DNA of 16,210 nucleotides, from assembly GCA_964627045.1 (NCBI GenBank), contig CAZVIK010000080.1, positions 1-16,210 of the forward strand. Direction: 5' to 3'. Shown here piece by piece: positions 7,491 to 14,527 of the stretch. The translations under genes and the position numbers were made by a program. Each line of letters opens with the position of its first letter. The stretch's first letter is position 1. Source of the stretch: CAZVIK01 sp964627045. Lineage in GTDB: Bacteria; Acidobacteriota; Terriglobia; Bryobacterales; Bryobacteraceae. The notes below the pieces were generated by a model. That model was given only the letters and a program-made list of their open reading frames with translations, was not told the DNA's origin and did no database searches.

Positions 7491-9052
7491 GCTTCCGCCC
7501 TCTTTCTCCGGGCGGCGGCGGCTCGCGCCAGGGCGTGAATGGCCACGCCTTCCAGCGAGCCGGCGATTGCGATCGCCCCCAGCGCGTCCAACACCCGGCT
7601 GCGGTCCCGGCCCGGCATGTAGAATCCGCCGAGCCCGGCCAGCCGCGAATCCGCGCGCCTGTGGCACTCGGCGCAGCCCACCGATTTCTCCTTCGGCGCC
7701 ACCATATGGTTCACCGGCCAGTACATCTCGGTTGCCACGAAGTCGAGGCGGCCGCTGTAGGGGAGCCCCGCCTCGTTCATCCCTTCTTCTGCGGCCCGGT
7801 TCCAGTCGAAATCCTTCCAAAGGCCGCCCTCGCCCTTCTGTGCCGCATAGAGCTTCGGTTGGATCAGAAGGCGCGTCTCCGGATCGTACGGCTGCTTGCC
7901 GCGATGGATCTTGACCGGAACGATCTTCGCCGCCGGGTCGTTCACCGAACCGAACAGCGTGTTGATCTGCACCGGCCGCGCGGCGGGAACCTGGTCCCCC
8001 AGGAGGTAGTGATCCGCCGTGCCGTTGAACCAGATGTACTCCGGCTTGACGTTCTTCTCCCAGGTGAACGACCCTTTGATGGAGAGGTAGGAGGCCTCCC
8101 TGTCTTCGTTCTTGATCTCGAACGGCTCGCCGTCCTTGAGCCGGCCCGCCGTCGACCAGTCCCAGTTCATCTTGGTGGCGTTGACCTTCGCGTACTCCGG
8201 AATGTGGCACGTCTGGCACGCCACCCGGGCCGTGTGCTCGTCGAGCACGCCGTCGGCATGCGGAGCCGCTCCGTGGCACTGCTCGCAGGTGGCGCGGTTG
8301 CGGTTCATCGACGAAACTGAGTACAGCTTTCCTCGAATCTGGTGATTCTGCGCCGTATGGCAGGCCGTACAATCCAGGTCGCCGCCATCGGTGCCCATGT
8401 GCACGTCAACCTCCCGCGTCGTCGAAATCAACGCCGTCTCCAGGTCGCCGTGCTTAACGTTGTTCCCGCCGCCTCCCGAGAAATGGCAATAACCGCAATT
8501 GGCCCGCTGCGGCTTGCCCACGCGCTGCGCCACGGCTTTGAGATCGACCGTCGGCGCCGGCGCTCCGGCGACCGTCTTCGAATAGGTATCACTATTGTCA
8601 TGGCAGACCAGGCAATCGACGTTTTTCGCCACCGAGAAATCATAGTTCCCGTCGGTGTACCCGTAGCCCGCGTGGCACTGGTCGCAGCCCTTCAGGTTGC
8701 TGGTCGTGCCGATACAGAAGTTATTGATAACATTCTTCTTCCCGGCTGCCCGGACGCCCTTTCCGGGGACGTGTTCGACCCGCGACCAGGTCCAATGGGC
8801 CGTGTTCATGACTTCCTTGTGCCGTTCGGTATGGCAGGAAATGCACGTTTCGGTGACCTGCTGTGGCGTGGCGAAGTTCTTCTGAAGCGCGGGCAATTTG
8901 GCGTGGTCCACCGGGCGCTTGGGCTTGTTCTGCAATTTGGCCTTGAGCTCCCGCACCGGCGCTAACATCCCCGGCTGGCGCTGGGACGAACCGGCCACCA
9001 GGATGGCAAACACCGCCGCCGCGACCAGAACAAGAGGGACGTACCGTTTCAC
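7487..9052 (-). CDS. Octaheme c-type cytochrome, tetrathionate reductase (OTR) family
   Basis: The 521-residue protein holds eight CxxCH haem sites at Cys70, 123, 147, 186, 228, 256, 279 and 460. Seven cluster in the first 283 residues and one stands alone near the end, the spacing of the OTR family. A ninth cysteine, Cys113 in INNFCIGTTSNLKGCDQCH (109-127), sits just before haem 2, the region that forms the active site in the Shewanella octaheme tetrathionate reductase. Homologues reduce tetrathionate, nitrite or hydroxylamine in vitro; the true substrate is often unknown. An N-terminal hydrophobic segment (5-20) directs export. Unusually, a second hydrophobic stretch (about 486-508) ends in an Arg/Lys-rich tail, suggesting a C-terminal membrane anchor. 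The start is GTG 9052, with GGGGGGA 5 bases upstream. It is the first gene of the four-gene unit and overlaps the cytochrome b gene by 4 bases. Confidence 0.92.
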   Translation of the reverse strand: MKRYVPLVLVAAAVFAILVAGSSQRQPGMLAPVRELKAKLQNKPKRPVDHAKLPALQKNFATPQQVTETCISCHTERHKEVMNTAHWTWSRVEHVPGKGVRAAGKKNVINNFCIGTTSNLKGCDQCHAGYGYTDGNYDFSVAKNVDCLVCHDNSDTYSKTVAGAPAPTVDLKAVAQRVGKPQRANCGYCHFSGGGGNNVKHGDLETALISTTREVDVHMGTDGGDLDCTACHTAQNHQIRGKLYSVSSMNRNRATCEQCHGAAPHADGVLDEHTARVACQTCHIPEYAKVNATKMNWDWSTAGRLKDGEPFEIKNEDREASYLSIKGSFTWEKNVKPEYIWFNGTADHYLLGDQVPAARPVQINTLFGSVNDPAAKIVPVKIHRGKQPYDPETRLLIQPKLYAAQKGEGGLWKDFDWNRAAEEGMNEAGLPYSGRLDFVATEMYWPVNHMVAPKEKSVGCAECHRRADSRLAGLGGFYMPGRDRSRVLDALGAIAIAGSLEGVAIHALARAAAARRKRAEA

Positions 9053-9147
9053 CGGAATCCCCCCGTAAGGCCTGCCCCATCAACGAAAAAGGCGCTCTCT
9101 TGAACCGCCCGAAACATGCTCGCCCTCCTGGCCGTTGCTGGAAATTG

Positions 9148-9202
9148 TCCGGGTCCGCACCGAACTTGCCCAGAGCCCGGTTTCAACAGATTCGGACCCG
9201 GA
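9148..9202. repeat. 10-base perfect inverted repeat, 35-base spacer
   Basis: TCCGGGTCCG at 9148-9157 is matched by its exact reverse complement CGGACCCGGA at 9193-9202. The arms flank the region where the promoter of the octaheme unit would be expected, about 96-150 bases upstream of its GTG. It could be a paired regulator site or a long-loop stem in the leader. A partial copy of the arm (TCCGGGT) recurs at 9289-9295, inside the opposite promoter. Confidence 0.45.
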
Positions 9203-9274
9203 ACTCTGCGGATGCATTCGCCGCCGGCCGGTGACACACGATTTTTTTCCTGATCCGTGTCCTCCCGGCCGCCC

Positions 9275-9304
9275 TTGAGCCCAGCCGGTCCGGGTTCATA
9301 TAAT
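9275..9304 (+). promoter_or_regulatory. Sigma70-type promoter for the C_GCAxxG gene
   Basis: TTGAGC (9275-9280) and a perfect TATAAT (9299-9304) are separated by 18 bases. This is the best promoter match in the window and stands out in high-GC surroundings. Transcription would start near 9311, giving a leader of about 77 bases before ATG 9388. Confidence 0.6.
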
Positions 9305-9308
9305 GAAC
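9294..9308. promoter_or_regulatory. Operator-like palindrome over the -10 box
   Basis: GTTCAT-ATA-ATGAAC is a 15-base inverted repeat with 6-base arms centred on the TATAAT box. Its position would let a dimeric repressor block the promoter. The palindrome partly arises from the -10 sequence itself, so chance is not excluded. Confidence 0.4.
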
Positions 9309-9330
9309 AACTGAATCTGCCGGCCGGACG

Positions 9331-9367
9331 CCGTGGCATTCCGCCCACGGGCCGTGTTCGCCACGGC
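9331..9367 (+). promoter_or_regulatory. Leader hairpins upstream of the C_GCAxxG ribosome site
   Basis: Two adjacent stems can form in the predicted leader: CCGTGG (9331-9336) with CCACGG (9345-9350), and GCCGTG (9351-9356) with CACGGC (9362-9367). CCGTGG can also pair with CCACGG at 9361-9366, which would exclude both. The ribosome site GGGGAGAGGG begins 10 bases downstream (9377). No riboswitch class is recognised. Confidence 0.3.
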
Positions 9368-9387
9368 AGTGAAACAGGGGAGAGGGA

Positions 9388-9969
9388 ATGGACTCGAAAG
9401 GGAGACGCGGCTTTTTGGGAATCCTGACGGGCTGCACGGCCGGTGTGTGCGCGGGCACGTGCCTGCCTGCCGCGGCGGCCGAGGGTGTGAAATCCTGGAC
9501 CGCCAAGGACAAGGTCGACATTGGCTCCAGCGGCCCCGAGATTATCAAGAAGGCGTACCAGCTTGGCGTCGAGTATCACACCAAGTACGGAAACTGCGCG
9601 CAGACCTCGGTGGCGGCCTTGCAAGACAGTATTCCATTCGTCCCCAAAGACGAAATGGTCTTCATGGCGGCGAGTCCCTTGAGCGGCGGGGCCACGCGCA
9701 CGCGCACGGCGAGTTGCGGCGCGTTCAGTGGAAGCGGGCTGGTGATCGGCAGTCTTTGCGGCCGCACGCGCGCGAACTTCGGCGGGAAGGCGCCGCTTCC
9801 GGGCGAGTTAATCACGCCGCTATCGGACCGTATCGCCGAAACCTGGGGCAGCGTGCTGTGCAACGAGATCCGTCCCAAGGTGGACGGCAAGTGCACGGAA
9901 GTGGTCGGCCGCATCGCCTCCTGGACCGCCGAAATCCTGCTCAAACAGTTTACGAACTATAAGGGGTAG
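9388..9969 (+). CDS. C_GCAxxG_C_C family putative redox protein with Tat-type signal
   Basis: The 193-residue protein begins with MDSKGRRGFLGILTG, a twin-arginine motif and short hydrophobic stretch, then a Cys-rich Ala segment ending AAAAEG (about 27-33). It is therefore probably exported. The mature part shows the family cysteines: YGNCAQTS (Cys70), ASCGAFSGSGLVIGSLCGR (Cys110, Cys124), VLCNEI (Cys158) and a further Cys169. The family (PF09719) is regarded as redox-active, with conserved cysteines that may form disulfides or hold a metal; no reaction is established. LTGC (13-16) resembles a lipobox, but the hydrophobic stretch before it is very short, so lipidation is doubtful. The ribosome site GGGGAGAGGG precedes ATG 9388 by one base, or by five counted from its first GGAG-like core. 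The gene ends in tandem TAG codons. It is divergent from the sulfur-type cytochrome unit, which suggests a shared periplasmic redox role. Confidence 0.83.
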   Translation: MDSKGRRGFLGILTGCTAGVCAGTCLPAAAAEGVKSWTAKDKVDIGSSGPEIIKKAYQLGVEYHTKYGNCAQTSVAALQDSIPFVPKDEMVFMAASPLSGGATRTRTASCGAFSGSGLVIGSLCGRTRANFGGKAPLPGELITPLSDRIAETWGSVLCNEIRPKVDGKCTEVVGRIASWTAEILLKQFTNYKG

Positions 9970-9980
9970 TAGAGCAAAGC

Positions 9981-10025
9981 ATGGCGCGTGGGCGGTCCGC
10001 GCCCCGGGCCTTCCGCGCGCCCCAT
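9981..10025. terminator. GC-rich nested stem between convergent genes
   Basis: The 69-base gap between two convergent stops can fold with an inner stem GGGCG (9990-9994)/CGCCC (10000-10004) and an outer stem GGCGCG (9983-9988)/CGCGCC (10016-10021). It lacks a T-run on either strand, so it may be a pausing or bidirectional termination structure rather than a classic terminator. Confidence 0.3.
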
Positions 10026-10038
10026 CAGGCAGTCCCCG

Positions 10039-11322
10039 CTAACTCGCCGTCGGCCTCTTCCGCTTCTGGTAACTCCGCGCCAGTTCGATGTACACGCCCA
10101 GGTCGCGGTCCAAGTCGGATTGCGTCCCGTCGAAGTAGAAATTGCGAATCGGAATTCCGCCGTGGTCGCGGCTCACCTTCGGGTAGATCGCCTCGCTCAC
10201 GATCCCGTTCATGCAGGTGAACGGACTGATGTCGATGATCCCGTCGGCGCCCTTGCGGGCCAGGTACACCGCCTTGCCCACGCTCAACACCATCTCGCCG
10301 AATGCGCCGTCTTGCGGCAGATACGGCTTGGCCAACTCCAGGATCTCGTTCACATCCGGTTCCATGCAATCGGCGAACTCTTCTTTGAACGGTTCCAGCA
10401 GCGTGTGCTCGTCGCGGTGCTGCACCTTGTCGCGAATCCAGGCCATCAGGCCGTCCTTCGAAATCAGCCGCCCCGCCAGTCTCAGCTTCCGGAAGGTCTC
10501 CGCGTTGGTGTACCACAGCCATTCGGTCAGATCGCTCAGCCACGCCTGCCCGCCGTACTCTTCCAGCCTCCGCACCAGGTCGTCGTTGGAAAACGTGTTC
10601 AGGCGGCAGAAAATCTCGCCCACCACGCCGATCAGCGGCAGCGACGGATCGCGGCTGATGCGCACGGCGTGGTAACGGTCGCGGCACCTCACCAGGCTGT
10701 CGTGCATCGCCTTGAGCTGCGCGGAAGGCTCGGTCGGCGACTTCTCCACCGTGTTGCAGAAATCATTCAGGCACTCCTCGTGCACCGCGTCCACCGAGCC
10801 CTTCTCCACCTCGTGCGGCCGGTAACGCAGCAGCATCTTCTGGAGCAGGTCCGCCGCCACCAGCGCCCGGAATCCGGTCCGCAGGAACGGTCCGGCCAGT
10901 TCGCCCAGTCCGCCGTAGGAGTTGCTGCTGGTGGGCGAGAGAACCTCGGTCTGATGGTAGCCGTTTGCCGCGAGGATCTGCTTCAGGTACGGAGCATACT
11001 GCCCAAACCGGCACGGCCCGTCCGCGGTCGGCATGAACAGCAGCACGCGGTCGGGATCGACGTTGGGGTCCTCGAGCACCTTCATGAAGTCCCCGACGGT
11101 CACCTTGGCCGGATAGCACTCGTCGCCCGAGGTGTGCCGCGCGCCCAGTTCCCGCGTACGGTCGTCCGACGGCGGAACGATGTCGGCGTCCACCCCAACC
11201 GCGCGGAACGCCGAGGCGAACGCACGGCCGCTGCCGTACGCCATGGGTGGGATGTAGACTTTCTTTCCGGCTAGTGGGCGGTCTGGGAGATGGCTTTCGT
11301 TTCCTGCCCCGATTGATAACAT
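10039..11322 (-). CDS. Acyl-CoA dehydratase activase-related protein (HgdB-like partner)
   Basis: The 427-residue protein resembles the C-terminal part of giant CoA-dehydratase-activase-related proteins and the 2-hydroxyglutaryl-CoA dehydratase D-component fold. Visible family segments are KKVYIPPMAYGSG (20-32), DECYPAKVTVGDFMK (67-81), FMPTADGPCRFGQYAPYLKQIL (96-117), GVVGEIFCRLNTFSNDDLVR (232-251) and ISPFTCMNGIVSEAIYP (365-381). Cys69, Cys104, Cys238 and Cys370 are candidates for iron-sulfur ligands, as in double-cubane or [4Fe-4S] proteins of this superfamily. ATG 11322 has AAGGGA 8 bases upstream, and a TAA five codons before it closes the frame. It overlaps the end of the 1030-residue activase gene by 52 bases in another frame, so the two products are surely made together and probably associate. 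Substrate unknown. Confidence 0.8.
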   Translation of the reverse strand: MLSIGAGNESHLPDRPLAGKKVYIPPMAYGSGRAFASAFRAVGVDADIVPPSDDRTRELGARHTSGDECYPAKVTVGDFMKVLEDPNVDPDRVLLFMPTADGPCRFGQYAPYLKQILAANGYHQTEVLSPTSSNSYGGLGELAGPFLRTGFRALVAADLLQKMLLRYRPHEVEKGSVDAVHEECLNDFCNTVEKSPTEPSAQLKAMHDSLVRCRDRYHAVRISRDPSLPLIGVVGEIFCRLNTFSNDDLVRRLEEYGGQAWLSDLTEWLWYTNAETFRKLRLAGRLISKDGLMAWIRDKVQHRDEHTLLEPFKEEFADCMEPDVNEILELAKPYLPQDGAFGEMVLSVGKAVYLARKGADGIIDISPFTCMNGIVSEAIYPKVSRDHGGIPIRNFYFDGTQSDLDRDLGVYIELARSYQKRKRPTAS

Positions 11323-14300
11323 CGCAGAATCCCTTTACTGTCGAGGTAGGCTTCGCAACGCGTCATGTAACCGGCGTCGTTGCCGTGCCCGTCGAATTGC
11401 AGCACCAGGAGCGGCGCTCCGGCGGCCTCGCGCGTGAAGTGTTTGATGTAGGAGTCCGGCCCGCATTTGAAGTTCGAGATGTAGACCAGGTGCAGATTGG
11501 GCCGCCCGGCGATCAGGCGCGCCGCCGCCAGGATCTTCATGCCCGAGCTCCAGTACATGTTCGAGTGAAGGTCGCCAATGTTCTCCTTGCCGGTCACCAG
11601 GAAGTCGATCGGGATGACGTTGGCCCCGTAACGGTGCCGCAACTTCCTCGGAATATCGCAATTCACGTTACGGTCGTAGATGTTGTAACCGCGCCCCACC
11701 AGCACCAGGCCCGGCTCCCCGGCTTCGTCCAGCTTCTCGAGCGCCCGGCGGCCGGCCTCCAACAGGCTGTCCTGGAAGGCGCGCTGTGCGGTGTAGGCGG
11801 CATCGACGGCGCGGTCGCTCGCCCGCCGCGACACTCCCAGTTTCTGCATCGCCTCGGCCATGCCCTTTTTCACCAGGTCGCGGCCCAACTGGAAGTGCAG
11901 CGTCGGAATCAGGTACTTGTGCTGGTGCTCGTCCAGTTGCGGCGCCGTGCGGATGACATACGGCAGCGTCTGGTTCCACGGGCACAGGTGCGCCGTACAC
12001 CCGTAGGATTCGTCGGACTCCGAGTTCAAAATGTTCGGCAGCAGAATGTAGTCCACGCCCTGCCGGATCAACGCCAACACGTGCCCGTGCGCCACCTGGA
12101 TCGGGTAGCAGGGTTGCGCCAGCGCCAGGTCCACGCCGTCGGAGGCGATCTTGTGATCCGTGGACGGCGACACCACGGTCTCGAATCCCAACTCCCCGAA
12201 GTAGGTCTGCCAGAACGGCAGCCGGTCGATCATCGACATCGCCTTCGGCAGCCCGATGCGGAACTTCGAGCCACTCTGCGGGCGCGCCGCCGCCGTAGCC
12301 GCCTCGATCTGCTTCTCCCGGAACTCGAATAGGTCTTCGATCACCGGCTTGCGGCCCGTCGTCGAGGGTTTGCGGAACTTGTCCGAGCACTTGTCGCCCC
12401 AGAAGCTCTTCTGGCCCTCGATGGTGAACTCCTTGATGTCGCAGTAGTTCGAACAGGCTTTGCAGACGAAGTCGCGCGAAGACATCGACAGCCGCGATAG
12501 GTCGTATCCGCGGAACTTCGTCACTCCGCGTGTGGCCTTCTTCCACTGCTGCGCGATCAGCGCCATGCCCACCGCGCCCATCACGCCGTTATACGGCGGG
12601 ACGGTGACCTTCTTGCCCAGGAGGCTGGCGAACGCCGCGGCCACCGCGTCGTTGTAAGCCGTGCCCCCCTGGAAGTAGATCTGGTCGCCGATCTTCCGCC
12701 CGCGCACCACCCGGTTCAGGTAGTTCAGCGCGATCGAGTAGGACAACCCCGCCACCAGGTTGGGAACGGTCTCGCCCTTGAGCATCCACCCGGTGACGTC
12801 GCGCTCCATGAAGACCGTGCATCGCTCGCCGAGGCGCGTGGGCGCCGCCGAAGACAACGCCAGTTGCGCGAACTCGCCCTTGATGCTGATGCCCAGCTTT
12901 TCGGCCTGTTCTTCCAGGAACGATCCGGTGCCCGCCGCGCACGCCTCGTTCATGGCGAAATCCACCACTACGCCGTTTTCGATCGAGATGAACTTGGAAT
13001 CCTGCCCGCCGATCTCGAAGATCGTATCCACGGGCGCCGATCCCTGCGCCGAACTGATGTGGTGTGCGCCCGTCTTGTGCGCCGTGATTTCGTCGTTCAC
13101 CACGTCGGCACCCACCAGTTCTGCGATCAACTCGCGGCCCGATCCGGTTGTGCCGACGCCCTCGATCACCAGCCGGTCGCCCCACTCCTTCTCCAACTCC
13201 GCCAGTCCCTGCTGCACCGCTTCCACCGGACGCCCCGCCGTGCGCAGGTAGACGTCGTGAATCACCTGTCCGTACTCGTCGGTAGCGACCACGTTGGTCG
13301 ACACCGATCCGATGTCGATGCCGAGGTACGCCGGAATCGGCTCGTGGCCGGGCGGCGGGACGTACTTCGGGACGCCGTTGCGCAGCAGCACTACGTTCTC
13401 CATCGACAGCGGCTTGGTGTCCTGCGCGCCCAGTTCGGATTCGTGCTGGCTCAACCGGTGGATGTCGCGGAAGTTCCGCTTGCGCCGTTCTTCGGCCTCC
13501 AGGATCGCCGTGCCCACCGCGCCGCACCACGCGTAAAGATCCGGCACGAACAACTCGTCTTCCTTTAGCCCAAACGCTTCGCGAATGGCCGCCGTCACGC
13601 CGGCGTTCTGCGACACCGCGCCGATCAGCGCCGCCGGCGCGATGACCTTGCGGCCCTTCACGATGCTGCTCTTGAAATTCCGCGCCACCGCATCGCACAG
13701 CCCGCGCAGAATCTCGGGCGGCGTGTAGCCCTTCTGCTGCGCGTGGATCATGTCGGACTTGGCGAACACCGAGCAGCGCCCCGCGATCCGCGCCGCGCAA
13801 CTCGCCGTGCACACGATGGAGCCCACCTCTTCCACCGAGTAGTTCATGCGCAGCGCCTGCTGGTCCAGGAAGCTGCCCGTGCCGGCCGCGCACTCGCCGC
13901 TGCGGTCGTAGTCGGCGATCCCTGCCTGCCCGTCGTCTTGCGGCTCCAGCCGGATGTACTTCGAGCTTTCCCCTCCCAGCTCGAACACCGTCCGGACCTG
14001 CGGGTAGAACGTCCCGATCATCCGGGCGACGGCCTTGAACTCGTTCTCGAAATAAATGCCCAGGATCTTGGCGATGGTCCGGCTGCCCGAGCCGGTCACC
14101 CGTATCCCCTCGATCCTCTTTTCCGGGACGACCTCGTAGAACTCCTGTAGCAGGTCGAAGGTCGCCTGAATGGGGCTGCCGGAGATGCGCCGGTAGTCGG
14201 AAAGGACCAGCGGCCCAAGTGCCGCCGCGCCCGGTCCCGGGTGCATCCGGAACGAGGGTTTCGCGAGGCACAGCCCCTGAAGCAGGTTGCGATCCTCGGG

Positions 14301-14363
14301 CTTGCCGAGGGCGGCCAGCTTCAGACTGATCGCGCCAATGTCCAGTCCGATGTTGATGCCCAT
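11271..14363 (-). CDS. Tandem BadF/BadG/BcrA/BcrD-type activase with DUF2229-like region
   Basis: The 1030-residue protein has two ASKHA ATPase modules. Module 1 (about 1-290) has GLDIGAISLKLA (6-17), FELGGESSKYIRL (127-139), ECAAGTGSFLDQQA (157-170) and RCSVFAKSDM (196-205). Module 2 (about 345-610) has LGIDIGSVSTNVV (347-359), FEIGGQDSKFI (449-459), EACAAGTGSFLEEQ (473-486) and RCTVFMERDV (514-523). In characterised activases (HgdC type) the two cysteines in such motifs bind a [4Fe-4S] cluster bridging a homodimer; Cys158/Cys197 and Cys475/Cys515 are both intact here. Cys634, 637, 641 and 659 form another cluster (CKACSNYC...DKC). Residues from about 700 on match DUF2229-type sequence (FRIGLPKAMSMIDRLPFWQTYF, AQPCYPIQVAHGH, GCTAHLCPWNQ). 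Such proteins use ATP to drive low-potential electron transfer; the acceptor here is unknown. ATG 14363 is chosen because the ATPase fold begins at once. It is followed by the overlapping 427-residue gene. Confidence 0.88.
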   Translation of the reverse strand: MGINIGLDIGAISLKLAALGKPEDRNLLQGLCLAKPSFRMHPGPGAAALGPLVLSDYRRISGSPIQATFDLLQEFYEVVPEKRIEGIRVTGSGSRTIAKILGIYFENEFKAVARMIGTFYPQVRTVFELGGESSKYIRLEPQDDGQAGIADYDRSGECAAGTGSFLDQQALRMNYSVEEVGSIVCTASCAARIAGRCSVFAKSDMIHAQQKGYTPPEILRGLCDAVARNFKSSIVKGRKVIAPAALIGAVSQNAGVTAAIREAFGLKEDELFVPDLYAWCGAVGTAILEAEERRKRNFRDIHRLSQHESELGAQDTKPLSMENVVLLRNGVPKYVPPPGHEPIPAYLGIDIGSVSTNVVATDEYGQVIHDVYLRTAGRPVEAVQQGLAELEKEWGDRLVIEGVGTTGSGRELIAELVGADVVNDEITAHKTGAHHISSAQGSAPVDTIFEIGGQDSKFISIENGVVVDFAMNEACAAGTGSFLEEQAEKLGISIKGEFAQLALSSAAPTRLGERCTVFMERDVTGWMLKGETVPNLVAGLSYSIALNYLNRVVRGRKIGDQIYFQGGTAYNDAVAAAFASLLGKKVTVPPYNGVMGAVGMALIAQQWKKATRGVTKFRGYDLSRLSMSSRDFVCKACSNYCDIKEFTIEGQKSFWGDKCSDKFRKPSTTGRKPVIEDLFEFREKQIEAATAAARPQSGSKFRIGLPKAMSMIDRLPFWQTYFGELGFETVVSPSTDHKIASDGVDLALAQPCYPIQVAHGHVLALIRQGVDYILLPNILNSESDESYGCTAHLCPWNQTLPYVIRTAPQLDEHQHKYLIPTLHFQLGRDLVKKGMAEAMQKLGVSRRASDRAVDAAYTAQRAFQDSLLEAGRRALEKLDEAGEPGLVLVGRGYNIYDRNVNCDIPRKLRHRYGANVIPIDFLVTGKENIGDLHSNMYWSSGMKILAAARLIAGRPNLHLVYISNFKCGPDSYIKHFTREAAGAPLLVLQFDGHGNDAGYMTRCEAYLDSKGILRCYQSGQETKAISQTAH

Positions 14364-14527
14364 TTAAACCGATGATACCTAAGGACAAGCCCGATTGTTG
14401 CCACCTCCCTCCGAACGGCCGGATTTCGGTGTTGAGGGTGGCCGAATCGGGATTGAACGGCACGCCCTCATCGGCCTTCCCGGCCCGGATTTGGCGCTCG
14501 GGAGTACGGGACGCGATACTGTAAGAT
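14364..14527. other. Divergent intergenic region, activase/ABC exporter
   Basis: These 164 bases separate two divergent genes and contain no gene. A possible plus-strand promoter lies at 14491-14520. For the minus strand no convincing -35/-10 pair or strong ribosome site precedes ATG 14363 (only TAGG and a TATCAT-like hexamer are seen). Confidence 0.5.
14491..14520 (+). promoter_or_regulatory. Possible promoter of the ABC exporter genes
   Basis: TTGGCG (14491-14496) and GATACT (14515-14520) are spaced by 18 bases. Transcription would begin almost at the ATG (14528), so the message would be nearly leaderless, which agrees with the lack of a clear Shine-Dalgarno sequence. Both hexamers are only moderate matches. 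Confidence 0.28.

Larger units (their letters stand above)
9053..9387. other. Divergent intergenic control region between the octaheme cytochrome and C_GCAxxG genes
   Basis: This 335-base stretch holds no convincing gene. From left to right it contains the ribosome site of the octaheme gene (9058-9064, minus strand), a 10-base inverted repeat (9148-9157/9193-9202), a T7 tract (9242-9248), a sigma70-like promoter with an overlapping palindrome (9275-9308) and two leader hairpins (9331-9367). No minus-strand promoter for the octaheme unit could be recognised with confidence. TTGAAA (9186-9181) could serve as a -35 box, but no matching -10 follows. Confidence 0.7.

Noticed and set aside
9242..9248. 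T7 tract as a terminator
   Set aside because: No stable stem lies directly before it on the plus strand and no upstream plus-strand gene would need it.
9049..9624. 191-codon minus-strand frame covering the divergent control region
   Set aside because: It overlaps the C_GCAxxG gene antisense and runs through the strong promoter; no family motif and no good ribosome site.
11271..11340. Programmed ribosomal frameshift joining the two activase genes
   Set aside because: No convincing slippery heptamer with a downstream structure was seen, while an independent ATG with AAGGGA is present; coupling by overlap is simpler.
14433..14470. TGAGGG/CCCTCA inverted repeat in the activase-ABC intergenic region
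   Set aside because: The arms are only 6 bases with a 26-base spacer, which is expected by chance in this composition.
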